The notes under the pieces: generated by a model
The model's database searches: none
Told to the model about the DNA's origin: nothing
Seen by the model: only the letters and a program-made list of their open reading frames with translations
In this document: positions 26,006 through 34,236 of the stretch, piece after piece
Layout: each line of letters opens with the position of its first letter
Numbering within the stretch: the first letter of the stretch is position 1
Origin: CAZYBC01 sp964645645
GTDB taxonomy: Bacteria; Patescibacteriota; Microgenomatia; UBA1400; PJMF01
Assembly: GCA_964645645.1 (NCBI GenBank)
Contig: CAZYBC010000006.1
Coordinates: 1 to 63,224, forward strand
Direction of reading: 5' to 3'
Length of the DNA: 63,224 nt
Translations under genes and position numbers: made by a program

Positions 26006-26618
26006 GAACGATCTCTAAAGTTTGTTGCTTGTTAGTTGAATAAGTATCAATAACAATATCGTAAAGATCTTTGCGCCAAAAATCAATTGGATCTGAGTCT
26101 TTAGCCTTACCAGTCGCCACTACCCATTCTTGCCATTGATCTTTATACATTCTCTGCCATTTGGCTAAATTAGTATTATAACGAGCAGTGATATGTTCTT
26201 TAGCTTCTTCAGCTGTAATTTCGTCTCGATTAATAATCCTATCTACTCTGACACTTGGATCTGAACAAATCATTAAAACCTTAAGAGTACCTTGTACTCC
26301 TTGAGCCAAAAAACCAGATAACCAAGACTCAATAATCCACTTTTCTTCTTTTTCAAGTTTTTCTCTCATCCCCATATCAACTTGACGGTCAAAATCATCA
26401 CTATAAGCACTAGCATCATGATGAATTTTTTTACTATCATTAAATAAACCTTTTTCAACTGCGTAAGCCCGCATAAATTCACCACCACTAAAACCAGTCC
26501 ATTTATCAAACTTTAATTCTTCACGCAACATATTTAATAAAGTAGTTGAGCCAGCTCCAGGTAAACCAGAAATGGTGATGTTCTTATAAAAATATTGAAT
26601 AGCGGAATTTTCTGACAT
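25977..26618 (-). CDS. Archaeal-type CMP kinase-like P-loop protein
   Basis: The 213-residue protein has P-loop ITISGLPGAGSTTLLNML at residues 15-32, with GST in place of GKT, then TGFSGGEFMRAYAVEKGL and DRIINRDEITAEEA. The SGGEFMR motif resembles archaeal cytidylate kinases and AAA_33-type kinases. It is distinct from the bacterial Cmk at 16407. Loss of the P-loop Lys (G-S-T) is shared with some archaeal CMP kinases. The substrate is inferred only. Confidence 0.6.
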   Translation of the reverse strand: MSENSAIQYFYKNITISGLPGAGSTTLLNMLREELKFDKWTGFSGGEFMRAYAVEKGLFNDSKKIHHDASAYSDDFDRQVDMGMREKLEKEEKWIIESWLSGFLAQGVQGTLKVLMICSDPSVRVDRIINRDEITAEEAKEHITARYNTNLAKWQRMYKDQWQEWVVATGKAKDSDPIDFWRKDLYDIVIDTYSTNKQQTLEIVLDAIKKKTD

Positions 26619-26667
26619 GAAGAAGTCTTTCTTAAACTTTTATATAAGATGTCTAATTATAACTCAT

Positions 26668-27159
26668 TTATTTATACTGTTGATGAATGCAATCGCAAGC
26701 CCGTTGCATAGCTTGAGTAAGCTGTGCAACTTTTTGTTCAGCTTCTTTTAAAGAAAGAGATTTGTCTTGTTTGGGAAAGTAATGAAAAACTTGATTACGA
26801 CATTCTAACCAAGCTTGCCACAATTCTCTAGCAATATCCTTGCCACACACTCTTACCACATCATCATAAAGCCACCAATTATCACGCTGTTCTGGATAGA
26901 TATCAGGATTTAATGCTCTCCCAATTCTAAACCGCCGGCTAAAATAAACTTCTTTAGAAATCAATTTTAATTCTAATAAAAATTTTTTCAAAAAACCTTC
27001 ATAAACTTTAGCTATCCCAAAAACCAATAATGAATAGTCATGTTCAGGTTGATCACCTATTTCATTAGCTTTTTTGATAAAATATTGAGTGGTATTAATT
27101 AACTTTTTTTGTGACTCATCCAAACAAAGATACCAACTGGTTAAATTTACATTATTCAT
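26668..27159 (-). CDS. HEPN-like hypothetical protein
   Basis: This 163-residue helical protein has DYSLLVFGIAKVYEGFLKKF in the centre and CRNQVFHYFP near residue 128-137, an R-x4-H arrangement typical of HEPN ribonucleases. Similar proteins occur in toxin-antitoxin and abortive-infection contexts. There is no obvious small antitoxin beside it; it is divergent from a PBP gene with an 8-bp inverted repeat between. Family assignment is tentative. Confidence 0.5.
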   Translation of the reverse strand: MNNVNLTSWYLCLDESQKKLINTTQYFIKKANEIGDQPEHDYSLLVFGIAKVYEGFLKKFLLELKLISKEVYFSRRFRIGRALNPDIYPEQRDNWWLYDDVVRVCGKDIARELWQAWLECRNQVFHYFPKQDKSLSLKEAEQKVAQLTQAMQRACDCIHQQYK

Positions 27160-27165
27160 AGTTAT

Positions 27166-27195
27166 TAACGATAATAGAAAAATAAACTATCGTTA
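27166..27195. promoter_or_regulatory. Inverted repeat between divergent genes
   Basis: TAACGATA (27166-27173) and TATCGTTA (27188-27195) form an 8-bp dyad with a 14-bp A-rich spacer in the 60-bp gap between the HEPN-like gene and the second PBP gene. It could be an operator for one or both genes. No known regulator is assigned. Confidence 0.4.
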
Positions 27196-27219
27196 GCAAG
27201 AGCAAAAGCCACACTATCT

Positions 27220-29925
27220 ATGGCAAAAAACAAACACTTCTCACCTCACCAGAAGAAAAAAATTATTAATCATGCTTTAAATGGTCAATTAACTGAAAAA
27301 AAAACTAGCAAACAAAAAATTAGCCAGCTGCTTAAACAGGCTGAAAAGCTCAATTCTCAAAAATCTCAAATAACTTCATTGCCAGCTCCTTTTCAAGAGT
27401 CTGCTAAACCTAAAAAGTTAAACTGGCAATTAATCAAAACTGTTTTTCAAAAATCAGCTAACTTAACTATTTATTTATGGAATTTCTTTTGGGGCAAAAG
27501 AGCAAGCTCTACAGCTAGCCTTACTCAAACTTCATCAACTCAAGCAAATCCAATCGCTGATTCACCTGTTATTAACACTCCATCACCTTCTGACTATAAC
27601 GTCTTAGCCATCATTAAAAGATTAAAATTACTAGCAAATAAAATCCGAAGCTTATTTGGCCAAAAACTCAACAAAACACCAAGAATTAAAAAAATACTGC
27701 GAATCATTTTATTTCCAATTTTAAACCCATTTTGTAGATATGGAGTAATTATTTTATTTTTTGGATTTTTTATTTGGTTAGGCGTATTGGCCAGTGAGTT
27801 ACCTTCACCAAAAAGAATTGCTACTACTGATAACTTTGCGGTGAGTACTCAAATTTTTGATCGTAATGGTGAACTACTTTATGAAATTTTTGCCAAAGAA
27901 AATCGCACGCCCATTGCCCTCAAAGATTTACCTCCTTATGTTTATCAAGCCACCATTGCTATCGAAGATAAAAACTTTTATAAACACTTTGGCATTGATA
28001 TCCAAGGCATTGTCAGAGCAATTATTAATAATCTTAAAAAAGAAACTGTTTCTGGTGGCTCCACAATCACTCAACAATTAGTCAAAAATGCGCTTTTATC
28101 TAGAGAAAAAACTTTCCAACGTAAAATTAAAGAGGCATTGCTTTCTGTTCTCACCGAAATGATGTACACCAAAGAAGAAATCTTAGAAATGTACCTTAAT
28201 TACATTTCTTATGGCGGAACTTCTCTAGGAATTGAAGCTGCTGCCAATAGCTACTTTGATAAACATGCTAAAGATTTAACTTTAGGTGAAGCGGCTTTAC
28301 TAGCTGGTTTACCCCAAGCTCCAAGCAAATATTCGCCCTTTGGCTCTAACCCTCAACAAGCTAAAAACCGACAATTCGATGTTTTAAGGCGAATGAGAGA
28401 AGATGGATATATCAGTCCAGAAGAAGAAAAACGAGCACAAGAAGAAATTTTGGAGTATGCGCTTAGCCAAACCGAAATCAAGGCTCCTCACTTCGTCTTT
28501 TATGTGCGTGATTTACTTTATGAAAAATATGGTGAAGAAAAAGTCCAGAAAGGTGGTTTACGCGTTACCACTACTCTGGACTTAAATTTACAAAACGTCG
28601 CGCAAGCTTCTTTATCAGCTAAAATGAAAACAGTTGGCCCTCGCTATAAAGCCGGTAATGCTGCCGCTTTAGTCACCAAACCTAACACCGGTGAAATTTT
28701 AGCCATGATAGGAAGTAAAGATTACTTTGATGCTACCGCTGATGGACAAGTCAATGTTACTATTTCTAATCGCCAACCTGGTTCTTCAATCAAGCCAATC
28801 ATGTATGCCACTACTTTCCAACAAAAAACACTCAGCCCAGGAACCATTTTATTAGATAAGCCTACTTGCTTTGGCATTACTGGTCAAAAAAATTATTGCC
28901 CTAAAAACTATGATGGCTCTTTTAATGGACCATTAACTGTTAGGCAATCTTTGGCAAACTCTTTAAACATCCCGGCAGTTAAAGCTTTATCTACTATTGG
29001 AGTAGCAACTTTTATCAACCAAGCAAATAAAATGGGCATTGAAAGTTGGCAAGATCCTACCCAATACGGCTTATCTTTAACTCTTGGTGGCGGTGAAGTA
29101 AAAATGACTGAAATGGCTCAAGCTTTTGGGGTAATTGCTAATCAGGGAGTTAAAGTTCCCCTTACTCCTATCTTAGAGGTTAAAGATTATCAGGGAAATG
29201 TTTTAGAAAGTGTTAATACTCAACAACGTTTGTTAGATTTAACTTATTTAACTGAATACGAAAGCAGCAATAAAAATGACCTAGAAAGAGTCATGGATCG
29301 CGCGCCAGCTTATCTAGTTGCTCATATTATGCAAGATGACCAAGCCAGATCCAGAGTTTTTGGCATGAAAACCAAATTAACTATTCCTGGCCAAATCGTT
29401 AGCGCCAAAACAGGTACAACAAATAATTCTAAAGATAACTGGACTGTTGGTTTTACTCCAGAATTTTTAACTGTTATATGGGTTGGAAATAATAATAGTA
29501 ATCCAATGGCTTATTCAGCCGATGGCATTACCACTGCTGCCCCAATTTGGAACGACATTATGAGCTATATTCTCAAAGATAAAGAAGCAATTTTATTAGA
29601 CAAGCCAGATGATGTTAAAGCTGGCATGGTCTGCGTTAGCGGCATGCCACCCAGCAAAGAAAGTGGTGAAGGCTGTGGCTCAATGACCAACGATCTTTAT
29701 TGGGAAAAAAGCCAACCAGCAAATAGCAAACAAATCACTAAAGACATGTGGATTGACCCAACCACTGGCCAACCACCCAAATATGGCGAACAAAAAGAAG
29801 GTTTAATCTTAGAAAACCACACTTTATACACTGATCCTACTGGCGATTCTCTATGTACTAATTGTATTCTGCCCACCAACGAAGAAGGTAAGATCATTTA
29901 TGATCCTTACCTAGTTAAACCTTAA
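27220..29925 (+). CDS. Second class A penicillin-binding protein (PBP1A-like)
   Basis: This 901-residue protein has a long basic, Ser/Thr-rich cytoplasmic N-terminus (about 165 residues) and one membrane helix (VIILFFGFFIWLGVLA). The glycosyltransferase domain shows IEDKNFYKHFGIDIQGIVRA, GGSTITQQLVKN and LEMYLNYISYGG. The transpeptidase shows SSIKPIMYA near residue 521 and KTGTTN near 728. A C-terminal tail after residue 810 has Cys pairs (GEGCGSMTN, DSLCTNCILP). It is paralogous to the gene at 17383-19782 and sits 4 nt before a GH18 gene in one operon. Confidence 0.95.
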   Translation: MAKNKHFSPHQKKKIINHALNGQLTEKKTSKQKISQLLKQAEKLNSQKSQITSLPAPFQESAKPKKLNWQLIKTVFQKSANLTIYLWNFFWGKRASSTASLTQTSSTQANPIADSPVINTPSPSDYNVLAIIKRLKLLANKIRSLFGQKLNKTPRIKKILRIILFPILNPFCRYGVIILFFGFFIWLGVLASELPSPKRIATTDNFAVSTQIFDRNGELLYEIFAKENRTPIALKDLPPYVYQATIAIEDKNFYKHFGIDIQGIVRAIINNLKKETVSGGSTITQQLVKNALLSREKTFQRKIKEALLSVLTEMMYTKEEILEMYLNYISYGGTSLGIEAAANSYFDKHAKDLTLGEAALLAGLPQAPSKYSPFGSNPQQAKNRQFDVLRRMREDGYISPEEEKRAQEEILEYALSQTEIKAPHFVFYVRDLLYEKYGEEKVQKGGLRVTTTLDLNLQNVAQASLSAKMKTVGPRYKAGNAAALVTKPNTGEILAMIGSKDYFDATADGQVNVTISNRQPGSSIKPIMYATTFQQKTLSPGTILLDKPTCFGITGQKNYCPKNYDGSFNGPLTVRQSLANSLNIPAVKALSTIGVATFINQANKMGIESWQDPTQYGLSLTLGGGEVKMTEMAQAFGVIANQGVKVPLTPILEVKDYQGNVLESVNTQQRLLDLTYLTEYESSNKNDLERVMDRAPAYLVAHIMQDDQARSRVFGMKTKLTIPGQIVSAKTGTTNNSKDNWTVGFTPEFLTVIWVGNNNSNPMAYSADGITTAAPIWNDIMSYILKDKEAILLDKPDDVKAGMVCVSGMPPSKESGEGCGSMTNDLYWEKSQPANSKQITKDMWIDPTTGQPPKYGEQKEGLILENHTLYTDPTGDSLCTNCILPTNEEGKIIYDPYLVKP

Positions 29926-29929
29926 ATTT

Positions 29930-31171
29930 ATGTTTAGTCATCTAAAAAAGCTCGTAGTGAAAAACTGGCCTAAAATTATTTTGCTGGCTTTATTACTAGT
30001 TTTAGCAATTCTAATATTAATTTGGTTTTTAATTCCAGAAGTACCTTTAGCTAATCCTTTCTTAGCTGCAAGTAATTTGTGGGAAAATAATACTAAACAA
30101 GTTTTAGGAAAAACCACTCCTCTTGAAAATCCCAAAAAAGTGTGGGGATTTTTGCCCTATTGGAATCTTAACAACACTAGCATCCAGCCAGAAGTTAACA
30201 GTTTAATTTATTTTTCGTTAACCATTGATGGAAAAGGTAATGTCATCACTAAACAAGATGGCGGAGCTGAACCCGGCTACCATAAATTAGAAGATGACCA
30301 ACTTTTTAAGCTGGTTAAAGAAGCTAATCCTAAAAACAAAACCTTTCAGGTCAGCTTTACGCAATTCAATAATGACGATATCTATAATTTTCTCACTCAC
30401 CAAGAAAACTGGCAAAATTTTCTCACTTCCATTGATGCTTTGCTGATAGCTTATCCAATTGATGGCATTAATATTGATATTGAATATACTGGCGAAATCT
30501 CTGACCAGCTGCGCCAGGATTTTGTGGGTTTTATGGGTACTTTACAAAAACACCTCAAAACTAAATACCAAGGAGTAAGCTTGTCTATTGATATGTACTC
30601 CTCAGCCGCTAGCAAAAACTTAATTTGGGATGTTAAGGCTATTTCTGAACAGGTTGACTACATTATAATTATGGCCTATGACTACTATCGCCGTTCTTCT
30701 CCTCAAGCTGGGCCAGTTGCCCCACTTTTTGACAGTAATGAAGCAGAAGATGACATTAGCCATCATTTAAAAAATTTTATTGAAGCAGCCCCTCGCGAAA
30801 AACTTATTCTCGGCATTCCTTTTTATGGTTATGAATGGCAAACCACCGATGCCGCCAGCAAAGCTAATACCTACCCTGGAACAGGTTCAACAGCTACTTA
30901 CAAACGTGTCAAAGAATTAATGAATGAACGCAATAAAATTAATTTAACTGAGCATTGGGATAATTATGCCCTTTCACCATTTTTGACTTATCAAGAAACT
31001 AGCCCCAGCGGAGAAAAATCAATTTATGTGGTTTATTACGAAAATCATAAATCTTTAGCTTACAAATTAGATTATGTTAATCAACTGGATTTAGCTGGAA
31101 TAGCAATCTGGGCTTTGGGTTATGAGGGACAAGAAAGAGACCTGTGGCAAACGATTAGAGAGAAACTCTAG
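29930..31171 (+). CDS. Membrane-anchored GH18-family hydrolase
   Basis: The 413-residue protein has an N-terminal membrane helix (IILLALLLVLAILILIWFLI) and a GH18 barrel: VWGFLPYWN, then IDGINIDIEYTG near residues 177-188, matching DGxxxDxE with the catalytic Glu, and IIIMAYDYYR. Related YaaH/SleL-type proteins cleave glucosamine-containing glycans, including peptidoglycan. Its coupling to a PBP gene suggests cell-wall remodelling. A palindrome (H4) begins at its stop codon. Confidence 0.85.
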   Translation: MFSHLKKLVVKNWPKIILLALLLVLAILILIWFLIPEVPLANPFLAASNLWENNTKQVLGKTTPLENPKKVWGFLPYWNLNNTSIQPEVNSLIYFSLTIDGKGNVITKQDGGAEPGYHKLEDDQLFKLVKEANPKNKTFQVSFTQFNNDDIYNFLTHQENWQNFLTSIDALLIAYPIDGINIDIEYTGEISDQLRQDFVGFMGTLQKHLKTKYQGVSLSIDMYSSAASKNLIWDVKAISEQVDYIIIMAYDYYRRSSPQAGPVAPLFDSNEAEDDISHHLKNFIEAAPREKLILGIPFYGYEWQTTDAASKANTYPGTGSTATYKRVKELMNERNKINLTEHWDNYALSPFLTYQETSPSGEKSIYVVYYENHKSLAYKLDYVNQLDLAGIAIWALGYEGQERDLWQTIREKL

Positions 31172-31234
31172 GTTAAATATGCCTTAGATTGCTTCTTAAG
31201 CTTCGCTTAAAGATCAATCTAAGGCATATTTAAC
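31172..31234. repeat. Intergenic palindrome H4 with AAGCTTCGCTTAA loop
   Basis: Perfect 20-bp arms, 31172-31191 and 31215-31234. The 23-nt loop contains a smaller hairpin TTAAGC-TTC-GCTTAA. The left arm starts at the GH18 stop codon, so it can act as a terminator. The loop shares the AGCTTCGCTTAAA core with H3, H5 and H6; the arms are unrelated to theirs. Confidence 0.85.
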
Positions 31235-31312
31235 TCGAGATTGAGAGAGATCAACAAACTAGACCTATAGATCACAGGGGGATTAAAAATTCCAAAATTC
31301 CACTAAAAAAAT

Positions 31313-31570
31313 TTAATAAACATCTTCGTGTTTACCAATATGATAAGCATAAACAATATTTTTTTTAAACAAAAGTAAAATTCTAATACTTTTATTAACT
31401 GAAACTGACCAGTATTCTTCACCAGAAAGTTTATGTAATCTTAATGATGGATAATCTGGATTTTTTATAAGGATATCTAATTGCTTTATAACTTTTTTTT
31501 TGAGTGCTACATTACCTTTAGTAATACTTGAAAATTCTCTTTCAAATGATTGGGTTAAGCGTAATTGCAT
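31313..31570 (-). CDS. RelE/ParE/YafQ-type toxin
   Basis: The 85-residue protein reads LRLTQSFEREFSSI, then KKKVIKQLDILIKNPDYPSLRLHKLSG, YWSVSVNKSIRILLLF and YAYHIGKHEDVY, the compact RelE fold with the C-terminal HxxYxx motif (here HEDVY). RelE-type toxins cut mRNA on the ribosome; the exact subfamily is uncertain. It lies 6 nt downstream of the antitoxin gene. Confidence 0.85.
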   Translation of the reverse strand: MQLRLTQSFEREFSSITKGNVALKKKVIKQLDILIKNPDYPSLRLHKLSGEEYWSVSVNKSIRILLLFKKNIVYAYHIGKHEDVY

Positions 31571-31576
31571 TAATCT

Positions 31577-31846
31577 TTATTTTTTTAATAAATGATCTTC
31601 TAATTCTTTGGATGAATTAATACTTACATATTTTTTAGCTTTAATCTCTTTTTTAGCTTGATTTAACAAAATTTTATCTTGAGAAATTGAATTAATTGAC
31701 TCTGTTTTAGCAAAATAAGTGGATAACAACATTCTGATGAAATCTTGAATTGATATCCCAATTCTATTAGCCTCAGATAAAATATTATCTTTTAAACCAA
31801 CAGATAGATTAATTTTAATAGTAGAAGAAGCAGTATTTAATGGCAT
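31577..31846 (-). CDS. RelB/DinJ-type antitoxin
   Basis: The start is the ATG at 31846 (MPLNTASSTIKINLSVGLKD), 6 nt after a minus-strand TATAAT; 89 residues. The N-terminal strand IKINLSVGLKD and helices EANRIGISIQDFIRMLL form a ribbon-helix-helix DNA-binding domain; the charged C-terminus should bind the toxin. A perfect palindrome overlaps its -35, so autorepression is likely. Confidence 0.8.
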   Translation of the reverse strand: MPLNTASSTIKINLSVGLKDNILSEANRIGISIQDFIRMLLSTYFAKTESINSISQDKILLNQAKKEIKAKKYVSINSSKELEDHLLKK

Positions 31847-31852
31847 GGTCCC

Positions 31853-31894
31853 ATTATAGACCACAATTGGTACATTGTAAATTATTTACAATGT
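31853..31894 (-). promoter_or_regulatory. RelBE-type promoter and operator
   Basis: Minus strand: -35 TTTACA (31876-31881), 17-bp spacer, -10 TATAAT (31853-31858), 6 nt before the ATG. The perfect 23-nt palindrome at 31872-31894 (ACATTGTAAAT, centre T, ATTTACAATGT) covers the -35, an arrangement expected for antitoxin autoregulation. Confidence 0.75.
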
Positions 31895-32126
31895 CTTGTT
31901 ACAACGTCTGTAACGAATTAAAATGCTTATGAAGTTAATAATCCACAAACATCAACGTCTTTGCAAACATGGAAAGTTAATAGCCATAATTTACAACGTC
32001 TGTGCGCAGCAATTAAAAAAATAGAATGTATTAATCCGAAGTATCTTGGCAAATAGGTGAAGTTAATAGCCATAATTTACAACGTCTGTAACGAAGTAAA
32101 GCAGTTGTAAATTATGGTCTATTAAC
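31895..32126. repeat. Degenerate repeat field with operator-like words
   Basis: A 30-nt sequence occurs exactly twice (31974-32003 and 32060-32089), beginning AAGTTAATAGCCATAATTTA. A 17-nt word, ACAACGTCTGTAACGAA, occurs at 31901-31917 and 32079-32095. A further diverged unit lies at about 31931-31965. The repeats contain AATTTACAA, complementary to the TTGTAAATT of the antitoxin operator nearby. Spacing is irregular, so this is not a CRISPR array. Confidence 0.75.
32062..32126. repeat. Palindrome H7 after the SIMPL gene
   Basis: Arms 32062-32083 and 32104-32126 pair over 22 bp with one bulge, around the loop GTCTGTAACGAAGTAAAGCA. It begins 7 nt beyond the SIMPL stop codon on the minus strand, so it may end that transcript. 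The left arm is part of the second copy of the 30-nt repeat. Confidence 0.75.
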
Positions 32127-32132
32127 TGAACA

Positions 32133-32918
32133 TTACCACATATAAAACATCACCGACACGGTTTTAGTAACTGCAACATTGCTTAAATCAGCCTCATTGC
32201 CAGCTGCTACATTGGCAACTGTTCCACCAGCCCCTTGATTATCATCAGTAATTGCTACCATTCTGCCTAATCTTTTACCACTGGCTCTAGCTAAACTACT
32301 CGCTTGAGTCCGGGCATCATCAACTGCTTTTTTACGAGCTTCATTAGCAATTTTCCTTTCATCTTTAGTAGAGAATGAGACATTACTAACTGTAGTAGCG
32401 CCATTAGCATATAAAGTTTTAATCATTTCACTAGCTTTATCTACTTGAGGAAATTTTAAACTAAAAGCATTAACTACCTGAAAATTAGCAGCGCCAGCTA
32501 AACCAGTAACTGGTTGAGCTTGATAAAAGGCTTTCTTAACTTCTAAACCTTCACCGGCAATACTTTTAGCTGCATCTAGCAAAACTTTAATTCCTACATC
32601 ACCGTTATTAATGGTCTGAGCTGGATCAGTGCCGGTACTCACTAAACTAACAATCATAGTAACTTGATCTGGGTTAAATTCATAACTACCTTGGCCAACC
32701 ACAGTAATAGAAGACTTAGGCATCACCACGCTGGCAGTAAAATATAGAAGCACTAAAACTGCTACCACTAAACCAATTTTTCCCACTACGGTGGAAGTTA
32801 ATCTAGCAAACAAAGTTTTTAACCAAGAAGATTGCTTTGTTTGTGTTTGATTAATAACTGGAGTAGCCTGAGTAGTTGGGGTAGCTGGGTTGGCAGGATA
32901 AGGGTTAGTATTGATCAT
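32133..32918 (-). CDS. SIMPL-domain (DUF541) membrane-anchored protein
   Basis: The start is the ATG at 32918 (MINTNPYPANPATPTTQATP), 7 nt after a minus-strand TATACT; 261 residues. A Pro/Thr-rich N-terminus is followed by one membrane helix (IGLVVAVLVLLYFTASVVM) and the SIMPL domain: ITVVGQGSYEFNPDQVTMIV, DDARTQASSLARASGKRLGRMVAI. The domain probably faces outward. Members are linked to oxidative or envelope stress; the biochemical role is unknown. Confidence 0.8.
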   Translation of the reverse strand: MINTNPYPANPATPTTQATPVINQTQTKQSSWLKTLFARLTSTVVGKIGLVVAVLVLLYFTASVVMPKSSITVVGQGSYEFNPDQVTMIVSLVSTGTDPAQTINNGDVGIKVLLDAAKSIAGEGLEVKKAFYQAQPVTGLAGAANFQVVNAFSLKFPQVDKASEMIKTLYANGATTVSNVSFSTKDERKIANEARKKAVDDARTQASSLARASGKRLGRMVAITDDNQGAGGTVANVAAGNEADLSNVAVTKTVSVMFYMW

Positions 32919-33006
32919 ATTACTCAGTATAAAGGAAAAAAAGGCGCTGCGCAAATTGCTGTTATAACATTTGCTCTGAAAACCCAATCAGTGCTATAGT
33001 AAATCT

Positions 33007-33519
33007 ATGAATAAAATTTCCGCCAAAATTGACCAACTTATTCAGCATCCTAAGGCCATGAAAATTTTAGCTGGCTTTGATAAAGTTTTTAGCCAAGCTC
33101 CACATTTACCAATGGGCTTAGTTAACTTTTTGGTGGCTATTATTCCTTGGTTAGCTGGTTTAAGCGCAATTATTGGTTTACTGGCCGGACCTTTAAGTGG
33201 CTTAATTGGTTTATTATCTTTCCTTACCCTAAGACCTTTAGTTATTTTAAGTTATGTAGTTTCTGCTCTAGCGATGATTTTAAATACTTTCTTAATGTTT
33301 AAAGCTTTTAAACCTCTCAAAACCAAAAATATAAGAGGCTGGATTTATTTATTTTGGAGTAGCTTTTTATGGCTAATTGAAGGAATGGTCAATGTAGTGG
33401 TTAGCCAACAAGGTTTGATTAGTTTAGTAATTGCCTATGTGATTAATTTCTATTTGTTGTTTGAAATTAAAAGAGGGATGGTTAAAGAAGAGAGTGCCCC
33501 AGCTCCAACTTCCGTCTAA
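33007..33519 (+). CDS. Small polytopic membrane protein
   Basis: This 170-residue protein has four to five hydrophobic segments (LVNFLVAIIPWLAGLSAIIG, LVILSYVVSALAMILNTFL, LISLVIAYVINFYLLF) and a short C-terminal Pro-containing tail. TATAGT (32995-33000) lies 6 nt before the ATG, another leaderless-type start. It is divergent from the SIMPL gene. I do not recognise the family with confidence. Confidence 0.65.
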   Translation: MNKISAKIDQLIQHPKAMKILAGFDKVFSQAPHLPMGLVNFLVAIIPWLAGLSAIIGLLAGPLSGLIGLLSFLTLRPLVILSYVVSALAMILNTFLMFKAFKPLKTKNIRGWIYLFWSSFLWLIEGMVNVVVSQQGLISLVIAYVINFYLLFEIKRGMVKEESAPAPTSV

Positions 33520-33622
33520 CAATAAAGCTATTTACGTAACCTTAACCACAAAAATTTCTAATGAAGTCATTCCCATTACTTTAAGGTCTGAGTTAAAAGT
33601 AAAGAATTATGGATTTCTTTTA

Positions 33623-33660
33623 TTAGACCTGCTACAAAATTTTATTTTGCAGTAAGTCTA
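33623..33660. repeat. Palindrome H8 (TTACTGC-type)
   Basis: Left arm about 33624-33640 and right arm about 33644-33660 pair with three mismatches, all transitions that become G-U pairs in RNA of one strand. The right arm reads ATTTTGCAGTAAGTCTA. It sits between two convergent genes and shares GCAGTAAGTNTATTA with H9 near 59.4 kb. Confidence 0.6.
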
Positions 33661-33686
33661 TTAATGTGGCAGAAAATTTAAGGATG

Positions 33687-34154
33687 TTAAAGCTTAAGCC
33701 AGGCCGGAGTCATTTCTTTTGTAGCATGAGGAATAACAAAATTAGGTTCACCTATTAATCTTTTTTTAGCTTTAAAAATTGTCACATAGGCACTATCTTG
33801 GTCAGGATTTAATTTTTTAAAAATTATTAGTAAGCAATCTAAAAATAACCCTAAAGAATCTTGAGATAAATTGTTTAATAACTCTTTGATTCTTTCTCTA
33901 TCAATAAAGGAAGCATTATCAACAAAAACCGCAACAGATAAAAGTTCTAGATGAGATAATGAGCGTCCGCCTAATTGTTTTTCTAAAAGCTGAACAAAAG
34001 TATGAAAAGCAGCAACTTTTTCTGATACTTCTGCTGATTTTGCTAATTCTACATTTAACTTAACATCCTTAGCATTTTTGTCCATAAAAACAGCACCTTC
34101 TTTTACTGGTCCAGTGCCAGTAATACCTAAGTCATCTTGCCAAGATTCATACAT
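33687..34154 (-). CDS. Hypothetical protein downstream of the giant gene
   Basis: This 155-residue soluble, mostly helical protein reads LSHLELLSVAVFVDNASFID centrally and ends IPHATKEMTPAWLKL. It follows the giant gene by 82 nt in the same direction, so it may be the last gene of that cluster. No family or motif is recognised. Confidence 0.55.
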   Translation of the reverse strand: MYESWQDDLGITGTGPVKEGAVFMDKNAKDVKLNVELAKSAEVSEKVAAFHTFVQLLEKQLGGRSLSHLELLSVAVFVDNASFIDRERIKELLNNLSQDSLGLFLDCLLIIFKKLNPDQDSAYVTIFKAKKRLIGEPNFVIPHATKEMTPAWLKL

Positions 34155-34236
34155 ATAAATAAATTTCTAATGTTTAATTGCTAAAAAGTGTAAATGCATT
34201 TTAGCATAAGCTATTTAGCAGATACCAAGTTAAAAA

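Noticed and set aside
31901..32095. Repeats resembling a short CRISPR array
   Set aside because: Only two exact copies, irregular spacing, palindromic arms shared with a toxin operator, and no cas genes in the window.
32919..32987. Extended N-terminus of the SIMPL protein
   Set aside because: The upstream codons contain the TATACT promoter box; the ATG at 32918 is the better start.
33461..33655. 64-codon plus-strand frame overlapping the end of the membrane-protein gene
   Set aside because: It overlaps a well-supported gene and palindrome H8, has no start signal, and its composition is not protein-like.
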